A stretch of DNA of 64,000 nucleotides from contig NZ_FTOV01000001.1 of assembly GCF_900156825.1 (NCBI RefSeq), positions 496,001-560,000 of the forward strand. The letters run 5' to 3'. Below, in pieces: positions 8,458-16,793 of the stretch. How positions within the stretch are numbered: the first letter of the stretch is position 1; each line of letters begins with the position of its first letter. A model generated the notes under the pieces. That model was not told the origin of the DNA, searched no databases, and saw only the letters and a program-made list of their open reading frames with translations. Position numbers and translations under genes: made by a program. The stretch is from Chryseobacterium gambrini (GTDB taxonomy: Bacteria > Bacteroidota > Bacteroidia > Flavobacteriales > Weeksellaceae).

Positions 8458-8922
8458 ATGGCAAACACATATACACAAATTTATATTCAAATTGTTTTTG
8501 CGGTTAAAGGAAGACAAAATCTGATTCCAAAAGAAAACAGAGAAGAATTACATAAATTTATTACAGGTATTGTTTCCAACAGAAATCAAAAATTATTCGC
8601 AGTTTTTGCAATGCCGGATCATATACACATTCTTGTAAGTATAAGTCCTACGATTACAATTTCAGATTTGGTAAGAGATATTAAAGCAGGTTCATCAAAA
8701 TTGATTAACGAGAAAGGATGGATGAATGGAAAATTTAACTGGCAGGAAGGATACGGAGCTTTTTCCTATTCTAAAAGCAGTATAGATTCAGTTGTGAAAT
8801 ATATTTTAAACCAAGAAGAACATCATAAAAAGAAAACATTCAAAGAAGAATATCTGGATTTTATGGAAAAATTTGAAATTAAATATGATCCTGAATATTT
8901 ATTTGAATGGATTGAAATTTAA
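8458..8922 (+). CDS. RAYT / IS200-IS605-like Y1 transposase (REP-associated)
   Basis: 154 residues of the Y1-HUH transposase fold. The metal-binding HUH motif is HIH in AMPDHIHILV (His55, His57), and the catalytic tyrosine is most likely Tyr104 in GAFSYSKSS. Such enzymes nick and rejoin single-stranded DNA at REP hairpins. There is no TnpB partner, and instead of the left and right ends of IS200 the gene is framed on both sides by pairs of REP hairpins in opposite orientation, which is the RAYT arrangement. It is inserted between the hydratase and thiolase genes on the same strand and seems intact. Confidence 0.88.
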   Translation: MANTYTQIYIQIVFAVKGRQNLIPKENREELHKFITGIVSNRNQKLFAVFAMPDHIHILVSISPTITISDLVRDIKAGSSKLINEKGWMNGKFNWQEGYGAFSYSKSSIDSVVKYILNQEEHHKKKTFKEEYLDFMEKFEIKYDPEYLFEWIEI

Positions 8923-8990
8923 CAGGTCGCTCCTACGGAGCTCCGCAAAGCAAAAACAACAACTATTAACAGTTTACCTCTATGAGGCAA
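8923..8990 (-). repeat. Two REP hairpins downstream of the RAYT gene
   Basis: CAGGTC precedes GCTCC-TAC-GGAGC (8929-8941), and CAGTTTA precedes CCTC-TAT-GAGG (8977-8987). They are the same two stem types as upstream, inverted, so the transposase gene is enclosed by mirror-image REP pairs. Confidence 0.75.
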
Positions 8991-9024
8991 AAAATTCTCA
9001 AAAAAATTTAATTAAATAAAACAT

Positions 9025-10203
9025 ATGAAAACAGCATATATAGTAAAGGGTTTCAGAACTGCCGTTGGAAAAGCTCCAAAAGGAAGTTTAAGATTCACAA
9101 GACCCGATGTAATGGCGGCAACTGTAATTGAAAAATTAATGGCTGAACTTCCGCAATTAGACAAAAACAGAATCGATGACCTTATCGTAGGAAATGCGAT
9201 GCCGGAAGCTGAACAGGGCTTGAATGTGGCACGTCTTATCTCTTTGATGGGCTTAAATACAGACAAAGTTCCCGGAGTTACAGTAAACAGATATTGCGCT
9301 TCCGGAAGTGAGGCAATTGCGATTGCTTCTGCAAAAATTCAGGCAGGAATGGCAGACTGCATTATTGCAGGAGGTACGGAATCGATGTCTTACATTCCGA
9401 TGGGTGGTTACAAACCGGTTCCTGAAACTCAGATTGCCAAAACAAACCCTGATTATTATTGGGGAATGGGTTATACGGCGGAAGAAGTTGCCAAACAATA
9501 TAAAATTACAAGAGAAGAACAGGATCAGTTTGCGTTTGAATCTCACATGAAAGCTTTAAAAGCAAATCAGGAAGGAAAATTTAAAAATCAGATTGTTCCA
9601 ATTCCTGTTGAATATAATTTTTTGGATGAAAACCAGAAAATGCAGACTAAAAAGTTTGATTTCTCTGTTGATGAAGGTCCGAGAGCGGATACATCTTTAG
9701 AAGGTCTGGCTAAATTGAGACCTGTTTTTGCCAACGGAGGAAGTGTAACTGCCGGAAACTCATCCCAGATGAGTGATGGAGCTGCTTTCGTAATGGTCAT
9801 GAGCGAAGAAATGGTAAAAGAATTGGGACTTGAACCTGAAGCAAGGTTGGTTGCTTATGCCGCAGCAGGATTGGAACCAAGAATTATGGGAATGGGACCA
9901 ATTTATGCAATCCCGAAAGCTTTAAAACAGGCAGGTTTGGAATTAAAAGACATTGAATTAATTGAATTGAATGAGGCATTTGCATCTCAATCAGTAGCGA
10001 TCAAAAAGGAATTAGGCTTAAATCCTGATATTTTAAATGTAAACGGTGGTGCAATTGCTTTAGGTCACCCTCTTGGATGTACCGGAACAAAATTAACGGT
10101 TCAGCTTCTTGACGAAATGAGAAAACGCGGAAATAAATATGGTTTGGTTTCAATGTGCGTTGGAACAGGACAGGGAGCAGCGAGTATATTCGAACTTCTT
10201 TAG
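9025..10203 (+). CDS. Acetyl-CoA acyltransferase (3-ketoacyl-CoA thiolase)
   Basis: 392 residues, a full-length type I thiolase that cleaves 3-ketoacyl-CoA to acetyl-CoA and a shortened acyl-CoA. The active-site cysteine is Cys91 in NRYCASGSEAI; the C-terminal signatures NEAFASQS, GGAIALGHPLGCTGTK and CVGTGQGAA carry the catalytic His and second Cys. It lies in the beta-oxidation cluster directly after the RAYT insertion, so its transcription from the upstream promoter must now pass the REP hairpins. The cluster context favours degradation over a biosynthetic acetoacetyl-CoA thiolase. Confidence 0.92.
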   Translation: MKTAYIVKGFRTAVGKAPKGSLRFTRPDVMAATVIEKLMAELPQLDKNRIDDLIVGNAMPEAEQGLNVARLISLMGLNTDKVPGVTVNRYCASGSEAIAIASAKIQAGMADCIIAGGTESMSYIPMGGYKPVPETQIAKTNPDYYWGMGYTAEEVAKQYKITREEQDQFAFESHMKALKANQEGKFKNQIVPIPVEYNFLDENQKMQTKKFDFSVDEGPRADTSLEGLAKLRPVFANGGSVTAGNSSQMSDGAAFVMVMSEEMVKELGLEPEARLVAYAAAGLEPRIMGMGPIYAIPKALKQAGLELKDIELIELNEAFASQSVAIKKELGLNPDILNVNGGAIALGHPLGCTGTKLTVQLLDEMRKRGNKYGLVSMCVGTGQGAASIFELL

Positions 10204-10214
10204 AATGAAACTGA

Positions 10215-10760
10215 ATGTCAACAGGAAAAAAAGTTTCAACTACTATTATAATTTTAATAGTAACATTAATATACTTTTTTGGGTACAACTACGAGTATAA
10301 TAATAGTGTTGGGATACCAATAATACTTTTTCTACTGCTCATGTTTAGCTATATTGGACTTACATTGTCAACTTATGAAAGAATCGTTGGAGAAAATCCT
10401 GGAAATTTCTTTTTCCAACCGTGGAAAAAAATTAAATATGTCTTTTTAAGCGCTATATCGATAGTTACTTTGTTGGTTTTGCTATTTGCTACACTAATAA
10501 TCTCTTTTGAACTATCAAAACAAAGAAAAAAAAGATTTCTGGATTCTTCTGAGACAAATAGAGTTGTAGGAATAATTTCAAGACTTGACAGTATTCCATT
10601 AAGATATGGAAAAAGACCTGTTGCATATTTAAACTACAAAATTGAAAATAAAGACTTCGAATTTGAGTTGAGAAATGAAAATGGAATGTATAAAAGAAAC
10701 CAAAAAATTAAGGTAAAATATTCTTTATTACATCCAGATATGTTCGAAATAAAAAAATAA
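10215..10760 (+). CDS. Membrane protein with C-terminal soluble domain, unknown
   Basis: 181 residues with three hydrophobic segments (about 8-25, 33-52, 75-98) and a C-terminal domain of about 75 residues rich in beta-strand patterns (RVVGIISRLDSIP, AYLNYKIENKDFEFE). This layout resembles DUF3592-type proteins, but I see no decisive motif. It starts 11 bases after the thiolase stop and is followed after 34 bases by the acyl-CoA dehydrogenase gene, so it sits inside the beta-oxidation operon without an obvious role in it. Confidence 0.6.
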   Translation: MSTGKKVSTTIIILIVTLIYFFGYNYEYNNSVGIPIILFLLLMFSYIGLTLSTYERIVGENPGNFFFQPWKKIKYVFLSAISIVTLLVLLFATLIISFELSKQRKKRFLDSSETNRVVGIISRLDSIPLRYGKRPVAYLNYKIENKDFEFELRNENGMYKRNQKIKVKYSLLHPDMFEIKK

Positions 10761-10794
10761 TTTAATACTAAAAAAGAAAAAAATCAAATATTAA

Positions 10795-12573
10795 ATGGGA
10801 AATATAGTAAAAGGAGGAGAATTCTTAATTAAAGAAATTCCTGCAAAAGAAATTTTCAGTCTTGAAGAACTGAATGAAGAACAAAAAATGCTTCGCGATT
10901 CTGCGAAAGAATTTATAGACAGAGAAGTAGTTCCGCAAAAAGAACGTTTCGAGAAAAAAGATTATGCATTTACCGAAGAAGTAATGCGTAAACTTGGAGA
11001 AATGGGATTATTGGGAATTGCTGTTCCTGAAAATTATGGAGGTCTGGGAATGGGATTCGTAACAACCATGCTTGCCTGCGATTACATTTCCGGAGTTACA
11101 GGTTCATTGGCAACAGCTTATGGAGCGCATACAGGAATCGGTACCCTTCCAATCGTTCTTTACGGAACAGAAGCTCAGAAACAAAAATATCTTCCAGACT
11201 TAGCTGCGGGAACAAAATTCGGAGCTTATTGCCTTACTGAGCCGGATGCCGGTTCTGATGCAAACTCAGGGAAAACAAGAGCAAAATTGTCTGAAGACGG
11301 AAAACATTACATTATTAACGGACAGAAAATGTGGATTTCCAACGCAGGATTTGCAGATACTTTTACTTTGTTTGCCAAAATTGACGATGATAAAAACATT
11401 ACAGGTTTCGTCATTAACCGTTCAGAATTAGAAAATCCTGAAAGCCTTACTTTTGGTGAAGAAGAACATAAATTAGGTATTCGTGCCTCTTCTACGCGTC
11501 AGGTTTTCTTTAATGATATGAAAATTCCTGTTGAAAACCTTTTAGGAGAAAGAAACAACGGATTTAAAATCGCTTTAAATGCATTGAATGTTGGTCGAAT
11601 CAAATTAGCGGCAGCTTGTCTTGATGCACAAAGAAGAATTTTAAACCACTCTATCCAGTATTCCAATGAAAGAAAACAGTTCGGCGTTTCTATTTCAACT
11701 TTCGGGGCGATCAGAAAGAAAATTGCTGAAATGGCAACCGGAGTTTTCGTGAGTGAAGCAGGATCTTACAGAGCAGCAAAAAATATTCAGGATAAAATTG
11801 ATGAACTGGTTGCTGGAGGAATGGATCATCAGGCAGCAGAACTGAAAGGAGTTGAGGAATTCGCGGTTGAATGTTCAATTCTTAAAGTTTTCGTTTCAGA
11901 TCTTGCGCAGCATACTGCCGATGAAGGAATTCAGGTATACGGAGGAATGGGATTCTCTGAAGATACTCCGATGGAAGCAGCATGGAGAGATTCAAGAATT
12001 TCAAGAATTTACGAAGGAACCAACGAAATCAACAGATTATTATCGGTTGGAATGCTCATCAAGAAAGCGATGAAAGGAGAATTGGATCTATTATCTCCGG
12101 CAATGGCGATCAGCAAAGAACTGATGGGAATTCCTTCATTCGAAGTTCCGGATTATTCAGCGTTTATGAGCGAAGAAAAAGCCATTATTGCGAATCTTAA
12201 AAAAGTATTCTTAATGGTTTCCGGAGCAGCGCTTCAGAAATACATGATGGATATTGAGAAACAGCAGCATTTATTGTTAAACGCTTCCGAAATTCTTAAT
12301 CAGATCTATATGGCAGAATCTGCAGTTTTAAGAGCAGAAAAACACTTCTCTCCTGATTCTGTGGAAGCTGCAATGGCTCAGCTAAACCTTTACAAAGCAG
12401 TTGAAAAAATCATCGTGGCAGCAAAAGAAGGAATTGTTTCTTTTGCAGAAGGTGACGAGCAGAGAATGATGCTTTCAGGATTAAGAAGATTCACGAAGTA
12501 TAATAACCATCCTAATGTGGTTGCATTAACAGAAAAAGTGGCAGCTCATTTTATTGAAAAAGGAAACTATTAA
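10795..12573 (+). CDS. Acyl-CoA dehydrogenase
   Basis: 592 residues, carrying out the first, FAD-dependent step of beta-oxidation. Signatures are CLTEPDAGSDANSG (FAD/substrate loop), GIRASSTRQVFF, RKQFGVSISTF, and YGGMGFSEDTPMEAAWRDSR followed by YEGTNEINR, whose Glu is the likely catalytic base. The length exceeds short/medium-chain enzymes (about 380) by about 200 C-terminal residues, as in very-long-chain (VLCAD/ACAD9-like) enzymes, so long-chain substrates are likely. It is the last gene of the cluster and is followed by a strong terminator. Confidence 0.92.
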   Translation: MGNIVKGGEFLIKEIPAKEIFSLEELNEEQKMLRDSAKEFIDREVVPQKERFEKKDYAFTEEVMRKLGEMGLLGIAVPENYGGLGMGFVTTMLACDYISGVTGSLATAYGAHTGIGTLPIVLYGTEAQKQKYLPDLAAGTKFGAYCLTEPDAGSDANSGKTRAKLSEDGKHYIINGQKMWISNAGFADTFTLFAKIDDDKNITGFVINRSELENPESLTFGEEEHKLGIRASSTRQVFFNDMKIPVENLLGERNNGFKIALNALNVGRIKLAAACLDAQRRILNHSIQYSNERKQFGVSISTFGAIRKKIAEMATGVFVSEAGSYRAAKNIQDKIDELVAGGMDHQAAELKGVEEFAVECSILKVFVSDLAQHTADEGIQVYGGMGFSEDTPMEAAWRDSRISRIYEGTNEINRLLSVGMLIKKAMKGELDLLSPAMAISKELMGIPSFEVPDYSAFMSEEKAIIANLKKVFLMVSGAALQKYMMDIEKQQHLLLNASEILNQIYMAESAVLRAEKHFSPDSVEAAMAQLNLYKAVEKIIVAAKEGIVSFAEGDEQRMMLSGLRRFTKYNNHPNVVALTEKVAAHFIEKGNY

Positions 12574-12592
12574 AAATAGTTTGATGCAATAG

Positions 12593-12623
12593 AAAATCCC
12601 GAAAATAATTTCGGGATTTTTTT
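12593..12623 (+). terminator. Terminator of the beta-oxidation cluster
   Basis: AAAATCCCGAAA pairs with TTTCGGGATTTT around a 4-base loop, followed by TTT; 12-bp perfect stem 20 bases after the acyl-CoA dehydrogenase stop. Confidence 0.88.
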
Positions 12624-12735
12624 ATTAAAATATTTTGGAAGTAATAAAAAATAATATTCAATTGTCTTTTCAATATTATTTTTAACCATTTTAAAATTCA
12701 ATTATTTTTTATACTTTTAACGAAAATACAAAAAA

Positions 12736-13053
12736 ATGAAAATAACATTATTAGCAATTCTATTGTTTTCAGCATCACTTACAGCTCAGCAAAAGATCAG
12801 AAAACAATTAATTCCAAGAACAGATTCTGCCGGAATTTATAAAATTGATTCTAAAGAGATCCAGCCCCTGCAAAAAACAGATAAAAAAAATCTGTATAAA
12901 ATGCCTTCTGCAAAACCCAAAGAAGGTACAGTATATTCCAGCCTAAAAGATCAAAGACAGGATAAAAATGAGTACAGAATGCTGAATTCCATCTCTCCGG
13001 AAATTCCGGAAAAAGAAGAGATCGCAAAACAGGCTCCGTCATCATCAAAATAA
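12736..13053 (+). CDS. Small secreted protein, unknown
   Basis: 105 residues: a signal peptide (KITLLAILLFSASLTAQQ, cleavage probably after TAQ) and a charged, Lys/Pro/Ser-rich mature part without domain signatures. It ends 21 bases before the YegP-like gene and shares its strand, and could be co-transcribed with it. Low sequence complexity suggests an extended, perhaps disordered, periplasmic or exported peptide. No function can be assigned. Confidence 0.6.
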   Translation: MKITLLAILLFSASLTAQQKIRKQLIPRTDSAGIYKIDSKEIQPLQKTDKKNLYKMPSAKPKEGTVYSSLKDQRQDKNEYRMLNSISPEIPEKEEIAKQAPSSSK

Positions 13054-13074
13054 ACAAATCTTAAAATTATACAC

Positions 13075-13407
13075 ATGGGAAAATTTATTATTTCTACAAG
13101 AAAAAACGGTGAATTTCAATTTAATTTAAAAGCCGCAAACGGACAGGTTATCCTTTCCAGCGAAGGCTACAGTTCTAAAGCCGGTTGCCAGAATGGTATT
13201 GAGTCGGTAAGAAAAAACTCTCAGGACGACTCTAAATTTGAAAGACTTACCGCAAAAGACGATCGTTTTTATTTTAATCTGAAAGCTACCAACGGACAGG
13301 TTATCGGAAGCAGCCAGATGTATGAATCTGACAACGGCATGGAAAAAGGCATTGAATCTGTAAAAAACAATGCGCCAAACGCCTCCGTGGAAGAAGAACT
13401 CGATTAA
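13075..13407 (+). CDS. YegP-like protein with two DUF1508 repeats
   Basis: 110 residues made of two tandem DUF1508 units, about 8-53 (GEFQFNLKAANGQVILSSE) and 60-105 (RFYFNLKATNGQVIGSSQ), each ending in a GIESV-type helix with K/R-N. The family (E. coli YegP) is small, cytoplasmic and widespread, and its function is unknown. The length is that of a standard two-repeat member. It is followed by its own terminator. Confidence 0.9.
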   Translation: MGKFIISTRKNGEFQFNLKAANGQVILSSEGYSSKAGCQNGIESVRKNSQDDSKFERLTAKDDRFYFNLKATNGQVIGSSQMYESDNGMEKGIESVKNNAPNASVEEELD

Positions 13408-13432
13408 AAAGATATCCTAAAATAATTTTTGT

Positions 13433-13469
13433 AAAATGTCTCATAGTTTTGAGGCATTTTTTATTTTTG
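13433..13469 (+). terminator. Terminator after the YegP-like gene
   Basis: AAAATGTCTCA pairs with TGAGGCATTTT (one G-U pair), followed by TTTATTTTT. The T-run also contains TATTTTTG (13462-13469), an exact -7 consensus match 18 bases before the next ATG, so terminator tail and next promoter may overlap. Confidence 0.75.
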
Positions 13470-13487
13470 TAATCTACTTTACAAAAA

Positions 13488-13934
13488 ATGACAAAAGAAG
13501 AAATGCTCCACCGGGCAATAAAAATAGCCGATAAGGCACATAAAGGACAAACCGACAAATATCACGCTCCATACATTGCACACGTTATGCGGGTAATGGA
13601 ATACGGAAAAACAATGGACGAAAAAATTGTAGGCGTTTTACACGATGTTGTTGAAGATCATCCTCAGGAATTCAGCCTTGATTATTTAAGAGATCAGGGA
13701 TTTCCGGAGTATATTATTTTTGCGATAAGCTGCCTCACAAAATTTGATCCTGATGAAGATTATGATGATTTCGTAAGAAGAACCGAACGTTCTCCTCTTG
13801 CGGTTGCCGTAAAATTAAACGATCTGCGCGACAATATGGATCTGCGGAGAGTAAACAGGGAACTTACTCCAAAAGACATCAAGAGATTTAACAAATACCT
13901 GAAAGCCTATCATTATCTGATTGAAAAATATTAG
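13488..13934 (+). CDS. Stand-alone SpoT-like HD phosphohydrolase
   Basis: 148 residues consisting only of an HD domain of the RelA/SpoT hydrolase type: PYIAHVMRV (His32), LHDVVED (His52, Asp53) and AVKLNDLRDN (Asp112), which are the metal-binding positions of (p)ppGpp hydrolases. There is no synthetase, TGS or ACT domain. The size is close to the small alarmone hydrolase group (Mesh1-like). Whether it acts on (p)ppGpp or on another nucleotide cannot be told. It stands 20 bases before the M48 peptidase gene and may be co-transcribed with it. Confidence 0.78.
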   Translation: MTKEEMLHRAIKIADKAHKGQTDKYHAPYIAHVMRVMEYGKTMDEKIVGVLHDVVEDHPQEFSLDYLRDQGFPEYIIFAISCLTKFDPDEDYDDFVRRTERSPLAVAVKLNDLRDNMDLRRVNRELTPKDIKRFNKYLKAYHYLIEKY

Positions 13935-13954
13935 AAAAATATAAAAAACACACA

Positions 13955-16006
13955 ATGACTAATAACCTTCCTCCTATTTCATCAACTTACCGTTCTAAGT
14001 TGATTTCTGCTGTTATTTCGGTATCTTTATTCTTTGTTATATACCTTATCCTGATTCTTATCTCTCTGCTGATGATTTTTCTACTGGGCTATGGAGCGAT
14101 AAGGCTTGTCGCATTATATGCAAATTATTTTACAGTCATTATTGCTTTGGGACTTATAAGTATAGGATTTATTGTTTTTTATTTCCTCATTAAATTTATT
14201 TTCAAAAAAAATACGTACACCACAAGACATTTAATAGAAATCGACAGAAAGAGTCAGCCTGAACTTTTTGGCATCATTGATGAAATTATCCGTGAGACAA
14301 AAGTAAGCACACCCGGAAAAGTTTTTTTGTCGCCGGAAGTTAACGCAAGTGTAAGTTACAGTTCTCCGTTCTGGAGTATGTTTTTACCCGTTAAAAAAAA
14401 TCTTACCATCGGTATCGGACTGGTAAATTCTTTAACGGTTGGTGAGCTTAAAACCGTTCTTGCGCATGAATTCGGACATTTCTCGCAGCGAAGCATGAAA
14501 ATTGGAGGATACGTGAATCAGGCTGAAAAAATTATTTTTGATACGGTTTATAACAATAAAGATTTTGAAAATTCTATTAAGCACGGTTCAGGACATTGGG
14601 CATTTCAGATCACAGGAGTTATTTCGGTAGGATTTATAAACGTCTTTCAGTATATTTTAAAGATGTTTTCAGATTTTCTGTTTAAAAACAATGCTTCTTT
14701 ACGAAGAGAAATGGAATTTCATGCCGATGCAGTGGCGACTTACGTTACCAATCCCAAAGAACAGGCTTCTTCATTATTAAGACTGGAACTAAGCAATACT
14801 GCGTTCAACAATGCATTTATGTTTTATGCAGACAGTAACAACCAATATTTGCCTGAAAATTTATTTGAAAACCAGACTTTGCTGATGAAGGTTTTCAGCG
14901 AAAGAAATAATCACCTTTTTGAACATGGTCTTCCGAAAGTTGATCTTGAAGATATAACCCGATATAATAAAACAAACGTAAAAATTGAAGATCAGTGGTC
15001 ATATCATCCTGAAACGGATAAACGAATTGAAATGATCCGGAAAAACGAAACAAAAAATACTGAGGAAAACAATAATCTGGCAAAAAATATCATTCGCGGA
15101 TATTCGGAAGTATGTAAAATTTTAACGAGTAAATATCTGACTTTATACAATATCAAAAGTACGGGTAAGATAATTGATGATAATGATCTATTTCTTCAGC
15201 TTTACAATGAAAAATACCCTTACAGACTGATAAGTTCGGGATTCAACGGATATTACGAAAGTCATAATCCTGTTCTGGAAAATATTGATGAGCTTATAAA
15301 TGATACTGAAGGTACAGAAAAGCAGGATTTTTTCAGTGATAAAAAAGTTACTTTGGTTTATGAAAAAGCAGGAGCAGAAAGCGATCTCTATACATTGGAT
15401 TATCTGGTTGCCAATCCGAAAGCTATTAAAACCTTTACCTACAAAGGAAGATTATACAAATCAAAAGAAGCCGGATTTTTAATTCCGAAAATTAAAGAAG
15501 AACTTGAAATCCTTAAAAAGCAGCTACTCGAAAATGACATTCTTGTTTTCAGATACTTTTACAGTCTCGCCGATGATCAGGAAAAAGGAATTTTAGCCGA
15601 TAAATACAGAAAATTTGCTTTACTGGATACAGAATTTGATGTCTTTCAAAATTCTATCAATAATTTCACCCCTCATCTGGAATTTATGATGGTAACTTTG
15701 CCATTGGAAGAAATTCGTAAGCACAGAGCTGTTTTACTAAAGAACGAAAAACCGTTTAAAGATATCCTGAAACATTTTACGGAAGAATCTGCCTACAAAG
15801 ACTTTTTAACGATTGAAAATAAACAGCTTATGAAAGATTTCATCAGTTCTGAATATATTTATTTCAATCATGACAAATATATTCAGAAGGAAGTGGATGT
15901 TTTATTTTCTTTGATTAATGAATATCAGATCACAATCAATAAAATCTATACCGATTTTAAAGAAGAACTTATTGAATATCAGAAAAGACTAGAAAAAGTA
16001 CATTAA
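13955..16006 (+). CDS. Membrane-anchored M48-family metallopeptidase
   Basis: 683 residues. Two long N-terminal membrane helices (about 15-45 and 50-83) precede an M48 peptidase domain with the zinc motif HEFGH (residues 171-175) and the downstream third ligand in REMEFHADAVA. The C-terminal ~400 residues have no recognised motif and are much longer than in HtpX (about 290 residues), so this is a large M48 member of the Bacteroidota type rather than HtpX itself. It is likely an inner-membrane quality-control protease. Its stop overlaps the 3' end of the convergent DUF2490 gene by four bases. Confidence 0.82.
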   Translation: MTNNLPPISSTYRSKLISAVISVSLFFVIYLILILISLLMIFLLGYGAIRLVALYANYFTVIIALGLISIGFIVFYFLIKFIFKKNTYTTRHLIEIDRKSQPELFGIIDEIIRETKVSTPGKVFLSPEVNASVSYSSPFWSMFLPVKKNLTIGIGLVNSLTVGELKTVLAHEFGHFSQRSMKIGGYVNQAEKIIFDTVYNNKDFENSIKHGSGHWAFQITGVISVGFINVFQYILKMFSDFLFKNNASLRREMEFHADAVATYVTNPKEQASSLLRLELSNTAFNNAFMFYADSNNQYLPENLFENQTLLMKVFSERNNHLFEHGLPKVDLEDITRYNKTNVKIEDQWSYHPETDKRIEMIRKNETKNTEENNNLAKNIIRGYSEVCKILTSKYLTLYNIKSTGKIIDDNDLFLQLYNEKYPYRLISSGFNGYYESHNPVLENIDELINDTEGTEKQDFFSDKKVTLVYEKAGAESDLYTLDYLVANPKAIKTFTYKGRLYKSKEAGFLIPKIKEELEILKKQLLENDILVFRYFYSLADDQEKGILADKYRKFALLDTEFDVFQNSINNFTPHLEFMMVTLPLEEIRKHRAVLLKNEKPFKDILKHFTEESAYKDFLTIENKQLMKDFISSEYIYFNHDKYIQKEVDVLFSLINEYQITINKIYTDFKEELIEYQKRLEKVH

Positions 16007-16719
16007 TCCGCTCCGGGATATTCAAATGTTTTAACAGGGTGTTTCGTTCCGTCGATATTAATGTTTAAAGCAACATACAGGAAATGAAAATTCTGGTTTG
16101 AGGAAGCATTGAATTCTCTCTGCCAAAGATATCCTGCAACAACTCCCACACTATTATCGATCTGATAACCACCGCCAACGTACACTCTGTTTCTTGCAAA
16201 AGTCGGTTTCATAGGACTTACAAAGAAAACCTCATCGTATGCATTGGCAAACACAGTTCCTTTCTTTACTTCTTTTGCATTAAGAGGAACACTTACATTC
16301 AGACGGTAACGGTAACGCATTCTTTCAGAATTTTTGTCAGACTGAGGTTCGTAAAACCATGATTTTTCTGCACGGATTCTGTTTTCAAACTTTACAATTC
16401 CTTTTTTAAAATCGATTACGTCCTGTAACCATACCCGGAACTCTTCTTTGTTGATAGAGCGATCTTTATAAGTCGCATATCTTCCCAAACCGATAAAAGG
16501 TTTATGATTTTTGGTAAGATTATACCCCAATCCTCCTTTAATTTCGTAGTAATCGGGGTATGTATATTCTTCAATTCCTCTTGACTGTCCTTCCAGATAA
16601 AGGAAAAATTTAGGATGAAATTTGTAAGTGATGGTGAGTGCGTTGAAGCTGGAAATATGTTCCTGTGCTTTAAAAAATGTAACCCCTAAAAGTAAACCCA
16701 AACTCACAAATAGTTTCAT
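16003..16719 (-). CDS. DUF2490 outer-membrane-like protein
   Basis: 238 residues with a signal peptide (LFVSLGLLLGVTFFKAQ) and alternating aromatic strands such as FFLYLEGQSRG, YRYRLNVSVPLN and RVYVGGGYQID that suggest a small beta-barrel, matching the DUF2490 family. That family is found with TonB receptors and secreted enzymes in Bacteroidota; its function is unknown. It lies downstream of the TonB receptor gene on the same strand with 74 bases between. TACATTTG on the minus strand (16735-16742) could be its own -7 element. Confidence 0.75.
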   Translation of the reverse strand: MKLFVSLGLLLGVTFFKAQEHISSFNALTITYKFHPKFFLYLEGQSRGIEEYTYPDYYEIKGGLGYNLTKNHKPFIGLGRYATYKDRSINKEEFRVWLQDVIDFKKGIVKFENRIRAEKSWFYEPQSDKNSERMRYRYRLNVSVPLNAKEVKKGTVFANAYDEVFFVSPMKPTFARNRVYVGGGYQIDNSVGVVAGYLWQREFNASSNQNFHFLYVALNINIDGTKHPVKTFEYPGAD

Positions 16720-16793
16720 CTAAAAAAATTTTTGCAAATGTAAATGAATTAACAATTTCGTAATATTAACTTTAATTCATCATTAATTAACAT

